A stretch of DNA of 9,858 bases from Deltaproteobacteria bacterium. Its GTDB lineage: Bacteria; Desulfobacterota; JADFXK01. The DNA lies in NCBI GenBank assembly GCA_015233295.1, contig JADFYC010000113.1, positions 1 to 9,858 on the forward strand. Direction: 5' to 3'. Each line of letters starts with the position of its first letter. Position 1 is the stretch's first letter. The notes below the pieces were generated by a model, which was given only the letters and a program-made list of their open reading frames with translations, was not told the DNA's origin and made no database searches. Below, one piece after another: positions 6,914 through 9,858 of the stretch. A program made the translations under genes and the position numbers.

Positions 6914-6969
6914 GGTCTGGGCAGGCAACTTGGTTTAAGCGTGCTCGGACGCACCTGCTTTCTCCGACC
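6914..6969 (-). promoter_or_regulatory. L10-type ribosomal protein leader (rplJL autoregulation)
   Basis: On the mRNA strand this reads GGTC-GGAGAAA-GCAGG, then the small hairpin GTGC-GTCCGA-GCAC, then GCTTAAACC, then CCTGC-CCA-GACC. The outer stems GGTC/GACC and GCAGG/CCTGC enclose an asymmetric internal loop with purine-rich sides, followed by the short hairpin. The GCAGGUGC...CUUAA...GCCUGCC wording and the position between rplA and rplJ match the L10 leader family, whose kink-turn is bound by L10(L12)4. Binding would repress rplJ and rplL when stalk protein is in excess. I recognise the motif by eye; a covariance-model search would settle it. Confidence 0.75.
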
Positions 6970-7146
6970 GGAGTATTCAATCATCGTCATGATATAGATG
7001 ACGGCGATATTATTTTTTCTCAATATCTTATCAGTTAGGCCCAGACCGGCGTACCTTAGGGTCGGCATGACTGTTATATGGGATCCAACAGCCCGTTTTT
7101 GTTCAGCCGCCAAGACCTGGCCTAGATCAGATATAGATGGGATCAA

Positions 7147-7857
7147 TTAGGCCTGCTTGAGTAAATCCTTCACAACCAAAGGATCTATTTTTACTCCCGG
7201 CCCCATGGTGGTGGAAATAGCCACTCCTTTGAGGTAGGTGCCTTTGCTGGCCGAAGGCTTGAGTTTGAGGACCATCTCAAAAAAAGCGGTCATGTTCTGG
7301 AGAATCTTTTCCTTACCAAAGGAGACTCGGCCAACCGGGGCGTGGACGACGCCGGCTTTTTCCACCCTGAAGTCGATTTTACCGGCCTTGAGATCAGACA
7401 CGGCCCTGGCCACGTCGAAGGTGACAGTGCCCAGTTTGGCATTGGGCATTAATCCACGGGGACCCAAAATCTTTCCCAGTTTCCCGACCGTGCCCATCAT
7501 GTCCGGAGTGGCGACGGACTTATCAAATTCAAGCCATCCACCCTTGATCTTTTCGACCAGATCATCTGACCCGACAAAATCGGCTCCGGCATCAAGGGCT
7601 TCCTTTTCTTTCTCGCCCTTGGCGAAGACCAGAACTCGAACGGTTCGTCCCGTCCCGTGCGGGAGAACCACCGAGCCCCTAACCATCTGGTCAGCGTGCC
7701 TCGGATCAACGCCCAGGCGAACCGCCACGTCGACCGTTTCGTCGAATTTTGCATAAGCGTTTTCAAGGGTCAAGGAAAGGGCCTCATCAAAACCGTACTT
7801 ATTGATTCGGTCGATCATCTTAACCGCATTCTTGTATTTTTTTCCTCGAAAAGCCAT
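7147..7857 (-). CDS. rplA: 50S ribosomal protein L1
   Basis: L1 forms the mobile L1 arm of the 50S subunit, which guides deacylated tRNA out of the E site. In many bacteria it also represses the rplKA message. The start is the ATG at 7857 (MAFRGKKYKNA), with GGAGT 6 bases upstream. A longer open frame back to 7926 adds 23 residues unlike L1 and runs to the base next to rplK, so it is rejected. The 236 residues match the family (E. coli 234). The signature LGKILGPRGLMPNAKLGTV lies at about 127-145, followed by the RVEKAGVVHAPVGRVSF strand. It lies 69 bases after rplK and ends with TAA at 7147. The next 332 bases, before rplJ, hold the L10 leader. Confidence 0.98.
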   Translation of the reverse strand: MAFRGKKYKNAVKMIDRINKYGFDEALSLTLENAYAKFDETVDVAVRLGVDPRHADQMVRGSVVLPHGTGRTVRVLVFAKGEKEKEALDAGADFVGSDDLVEKIKGGWLEFDKSVATPDMMGTVGKLGKILGPRGLMPNAKLGTVTFDVARAVSDLKAGKIDFRVEKAGVVHAPVGRVSFGKEKILQNMTAFFEMVLKLKPSASKGTYLKGVAISTTMGPGVKIDPLVVKDLLKQA

Positions 7858-7926
7858 TAACGACTCCTGATAACTGAATCCCGCCAAATCATACGGAGGA
7901 GAAAATATAAACAAATGGCAAAACAA

Positions 7927-8352
7927 TCAGTCGATAATCTCAATACCGATACTTCTGGCCGTGCCGGCGATAGTCCGATAGGCAGACTCAAGACTGGTGG
8001 TGTTCAAATCGGGCAGCTTCATTTTGGCGATGCTTTCGACTTGTTTCTTGGTTAACTTGGCCACCTTATTGCGATTGGGTTCGGCTGAGCCTTTTGGCAA
8101 TTGAGCTTCTTTTTTTAACAAAATAGAGGCCGGCGGCGTCTTGGTGATGAAGGTGAAAGATCTATCTGAATAGATTGTCACCACCACCGGGATAATCATC
8201 CCGTCTTGACCCTGAGTCTTGGCATTGAATGCCTTGCAGAACTCCATTATATTAACGCTATGTTGACCCAACGCCGGACCGATCGGGGGTGATGGATTGG
8301 CACTCCCAGCCGGGACCTGCAGCTTAACATTTGCGATTATCTTTTTTGCCAT
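7927..8352 (-). CDS. rplK: 50S ribosomal protein L11
   Basis: L11 binds the GTPase-associated region of 23S rRNA, at the site targeted by thiostrepton, and is needed for the stringent response through RelA. The start is ATG at 8352 (MAKKIIANVKLQVPAG), with GAGGAG 8 bases upstream. A TTG two codons earlier is less likely. The 141 residues equal the family standard. The N-terminal domain (1-72) carries the PSPPIGPALGQHSVNIMEFC stretch with its proline-rich switch. The C-terminal rRNA-binding domain carries KMKLPDLNTTSLESAYRTI at 110-128 and ends GTARSIGIEIID. It lies 132 bases after nusG, longer than a tight operon spacing. That spacer could hold an L1 target, but I cannot identify one with confidence. 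Confidence 0.98.
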   Translation of the reverse strand: MAKKIIANVKLQVPAGSANPSPPIGPALGQHSVNIMEFCKAFNAKTQGQDGMIIPVVVTIYSDRSFTFITKTPPASILLKKEAQLPKGSAEPNRNKVAKLTKKQVESIAKMKLPDLNTTSLESAYRTIAGTARSIGIEIID

Positions 8353-8484
8353 CCTCAAAACTCCTCACGTTGTCTTTATAAACCACATACAACCCGAATC
8401 CGGTTTACACCTTGCCTTAACCATTCATCACGGCGCGTAAGCTTTTAATCTCATTCCGGGCTAAATTCGGCCAAAAAGATAAGG

Positions 8485-9021
8485 TTAGATCTTGGCCACC
8501 TGAAAAAATTCCAATTCCACCGGGGTCGACCGACCAAAAATGCTGATCAGCACCCTGACCTTGCCCTTATCCGGCTTCACCTCATCAACAACACCATTAA
8601 AGTTGGTAAACGGACCTTCCACCACCCGGACATTATCACCAACTTCAAGCTGCATTTTCGGTTTGGGGCGGAGAGTCCCTTCGGCCATCTGACCAAGAAT
8701 TCTCTGAGCATCCTCTTCGGGTACCGAAGCCGGTTGATTTTTCCCCCCCACAAACCCGGTCACCTTGGGAGTGTTCTTGACGATGTGCCATGTTTCATCG
8801 TTCATCGCCATCTTGATCAAGATGTACCCAGGGTAGAACTTCCGAGACGTGGTCTTCTTTTCACCCTTGACCATCTCCATAACTTTTTCAGTTGGAACCA
8901 ATATCGTCTCAAACTTGTCTTCCGCGTGGTATTGCTTGATCCGTTCCTCCAGGGCCGACTTAACCTTGTTCTCATACCCGGAATAGGTGTGAATAATGTA
9001 CCATTTTAAGTTTGAATCCAT
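8485..9021 (-). CDS. nusG: Transcription termination/antitermination protein NusG
   Basis: NusG binds the RNA polymerase clamp, suppresses pausing, and links polymerase to Rho or to the ribosome through S10. The start is ATG at 9021 (MDSNLKWYIIHTYSGYENKV). A longer frame from a TTG at 9045 adds MGVTGVRP, which is not family-like and has no better ribosome site. The only Shine-Dalgarno is a run of five G at 9030-9034, 8 bases from the ATG. The NGN domain covers about 5-118, with the RKFYPGYILI strand at 60-69. The KOW domain is at about 125-178, with VGDNVRVVEGPFTNFNGVV. The length of 178 residues is normal. It lies downstream of secE, as usual, but 316 bases away, where the typical spacing is tens of bases. 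Confidence 0.97.
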   Translation of the reverse strand: MDSNLKWYIIHTYSGYENKVKSALEERIKQYHAEDKFETILVPTEKVMEMVKGEKKTTSRKFYPGYILIKMAMNDETWHIVKNTPKVTGFVGGKNQPASVPEEDAQRILGQMAEGTLRPKPKMQLEVGDNVRVVEGPFTNFNGVVDEVKPDKGKVRVLISIFGRSTPVELEFFQVAKI

Positions 9022-9337
9022 CGGCCTAACCCCCGTCACTCCCAAACACTAACCGTGTCTCTTACCATTTATTAAAGCTGGCCGGTATTACACCCCTGGG
9101 GTCAGTCCCTGAGCGATGACCAATTACCTTGTGACAACACACAACCGCTAGGCAAGGAGGGATCCAGATTTATCATTGGATGACCACTTTGTTTCACTTC
9201 ACCTCTGTCTAGTTGCGATTAGTTGCAGCGCCCGGTAGAGATGGACCGGGCCAGGCGTTGGTTATCTCCATTCAAAGGTTGTCGTCAGGCATAATTGTTA
9301 TTTTAATTTAGCCCGGCCTGGCCGCCTGGGTAAGGAT
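9022..9337 (-). other. Unusually long secE-nusG spacer with possible alternative hairpins
   Basis: No gene is visible in these 316 bases on either strand. The spacer holds the stem at 9230-9251 and a competing long-range pair. GGCCAGGC (9249-9256) is the exact reverse complement of GCCTGGCC (9316-9323), and it shares three bases with the stem at 9230-9251. The two pairings therefore exclude each other. A GC-rich patch follows the secE stop (9311-9330) but has no T-tract. A CCCCTGGGG palindrome lies at 9093-9101. Confidence 0.5.
9230..9251 (-). repeat. 7-bp GC-rich stem-loop in secE-nusG spacer
   Basis: GCCCGGT (9230-9236) and ACCGGGC (9245-9251) are perfect reverse complements with an 8-base loop. 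No T-tract follows on the transcribed strand, so it is not a classical terminator. It could be a processing or mRNA-stability element between secE and nusG. Confidence 0.45.
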
Positions 9338-9697
9338 TTATTTGATGACCGAACCCACTAACTGCGTCAGCCCAAAATCAACAAAACCCAAATACATCGA
9401 CACCAGTGCCACCACAACCAGAACAACCGAGGTCGATGCGATAGTTTCTTTCCGAGAAGGCCAGGTCACCTTTTTCAGCTCAATCTTGACTTCCCGCAAA
9501 AATTGAACCGACGTGGTGAAAGAATTCTCAAGAAAGCCGGTCTCCGGGAGGCGTGCTTTTTTCTTTTTCTGAGCGGCCTTATCAGTAGCGGCTTTGCGAC
9601 CAGAGGTGTCGGTATTCGCCCGGATGCCCTCGCCCTTTTCGCCGGGCGTGGAGGTCTCATCGCTCCCATTCTTCTTCATTATTTTTAGCTTAGCCAT
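9338..9697 (-). CDS. secE: Preprotein translocase subunit SecE
   Basis: SecE is the small subunit of the SecYEG channel in the inner membrane; it clamps SecY and is essential for export. The 119 residues comprise a long charged, low-complexity N-terminal part (1-50, rich in Lys, Glu, Gly and Thr). The amphipathic helix with the family signature ELKKVTWPSRKE follows at 73-84. One membrane segment runs at about 87-109 (STSVVLVVVALVSMYLGFV), and the protein ends LVGSVIK. It is the single-span form of most bacteria, not the three-span form of E. coli. The start ATG at 9697 has no clear Shine-Dalgarno. An ATG at 9679 (MKKNGSDE) is a possible alternative. It lies upstream of nusG, the standard pairing. 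Confidence 0.95.
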   Translation of the reverse strand: MAKLKIMKKNGSDETSTPGEKGEGIRANTDTSGRKAATDKAAQKKKKARLPETGFLENSFTTSVQFLREVKIELKKVTWPSRKETIASTSVVLVVVALVSMYLGFVDFGLTQLVGSVIK

Positions 9698-9858
9698 GTT
9701 TTCGTCTGTGGCGCCTGGAGGTCGTAAATTTGAGACCCCGGATTTGATCTGGTTAATGATGCCCGCCGTTCGGGATAATTATCGTCGTAACCTAAAGGCC
9801 GAATCTACCCCGGCTGCCCTAAAGGTATATTGTTATTCCGGTACGCAATTCGCCTCGG

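Noticed and set aside
6991..7139. Direct repeat GATATAGATG at 6991-7000 and 7130-7139
   Set aside because: There are only two copies, with no context linking them. A 10-base match within a 330-base spacer is only mildly unlikely by chance.
6907..7146. 79-codon minus-strand frame between rplA and rplJ
   Set aside because: It starts at TTG next to the rplA stop and runs through the L10 leader. Its end is a translation of that RNA structure, so it is judged non-coding.
7858..7926. Extended start for rplA
   Set aside because: The 23 extra residues are hydrophobic and unlike L1, while the ATG at 7857 has a good ribosome site and the conserved N-terminus.
9774..9783. GATAATTATC palindrome upstream of secE
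   Set aside because: Ten-base palindromes are expected several times in a window this size, and no promoter elements are arranged around it.
1..9858. CRISPR arrays, mobile elements, phage genes, defence systems, tRNA or rRNA genes
   Set aside because: I looked for regular repeats, transposase or integrase motifs and tRNA folds on both strands and saw none. All coding content is accounted for by housekeeping genes.

Overview
The window carries the transcription/translation housekeeping cluster of a Gram-negative bacterium: secE, nusG, rplK, rplA, rplJ, rplL, rpoB, rpoC and rpsL. The gene order is the classical bacterial one. RpoC carries a trigger-loop insertion of about 187 residues, close in size to the SI3 insertion of Proteobacteria. 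The wording of RpoB, RpoC, L10 and NusG suggests a Desulfobacterota (former Deltaproteobacteria)-like organism. That placement is inference from family resemblance, not a search. There is no CRISPR array, transposase, toxin-antitoxin pair, prophage gene or other accessory system, and I do not think a new biological system is present.

Layout. Bases 32-3622 (+) hold rpoC without its first ~170 codons. Bases 3623-3787 are a spacer with a possible rpsL promoter. Bases 3788 to ~4098 (+) hold rpsL without its last ~20 codons. Bases ~4098-4188 (+) are a 30-codon scrap from the C-terminal part of rpoB. Bases 5323 down to ~4184 (-) hold the first 380 codons of rpoB. Continuing on the minus strand are a 500-base rplL-rpoB spacer rich in stem-loops, rplL (6204-5824), rplJ (6814-6281, TTG start), a 332-base spacer with an L10-type autoregulatory leader, rplA (7857-7147), rplK (8352-7927), nusG (9021-8485), a 316-base spacer, and secE (9697-9338). 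Bases 9698-9858, upstream of secE, hold nothing I can identify: no rpmG and no tRNA.

The main unusual point is the arrangement. In a normal genome rpoB, rpoC and rpsL follow rplL on the same strand. Here the rpoC-rpsL block is joined head-on to the secE-to-rpoB block, with a short displaced rpoB piece between them. Both rpoB and rpsL are cut at the joins. Both genes are essential, so the most likely explanation is a chimeric molecule or misassembly, for example template switching during whole-genome amplification. A true rearrangement would need intact second copies elsewhere. The first ~55 bases also read as rpoC only if small indels are allowed, as expected of a poor contig end.

How the genes work together: beta and beta' form the catalytic core of RNA polymerase. 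NusG binds that core and couples it to the ribosome or Rho. L11, L1, L10 and L7/L12 build the L1 arm and the GTPase-associated stalk of the 50S subunit, S12 is in the 30S decoding centre, and SecE is part of the SecYEG protein channel. Regulation visible in the sequence is mainly the L10 leader between rplA and rplJ, plus several stem-loops in the other spacers.
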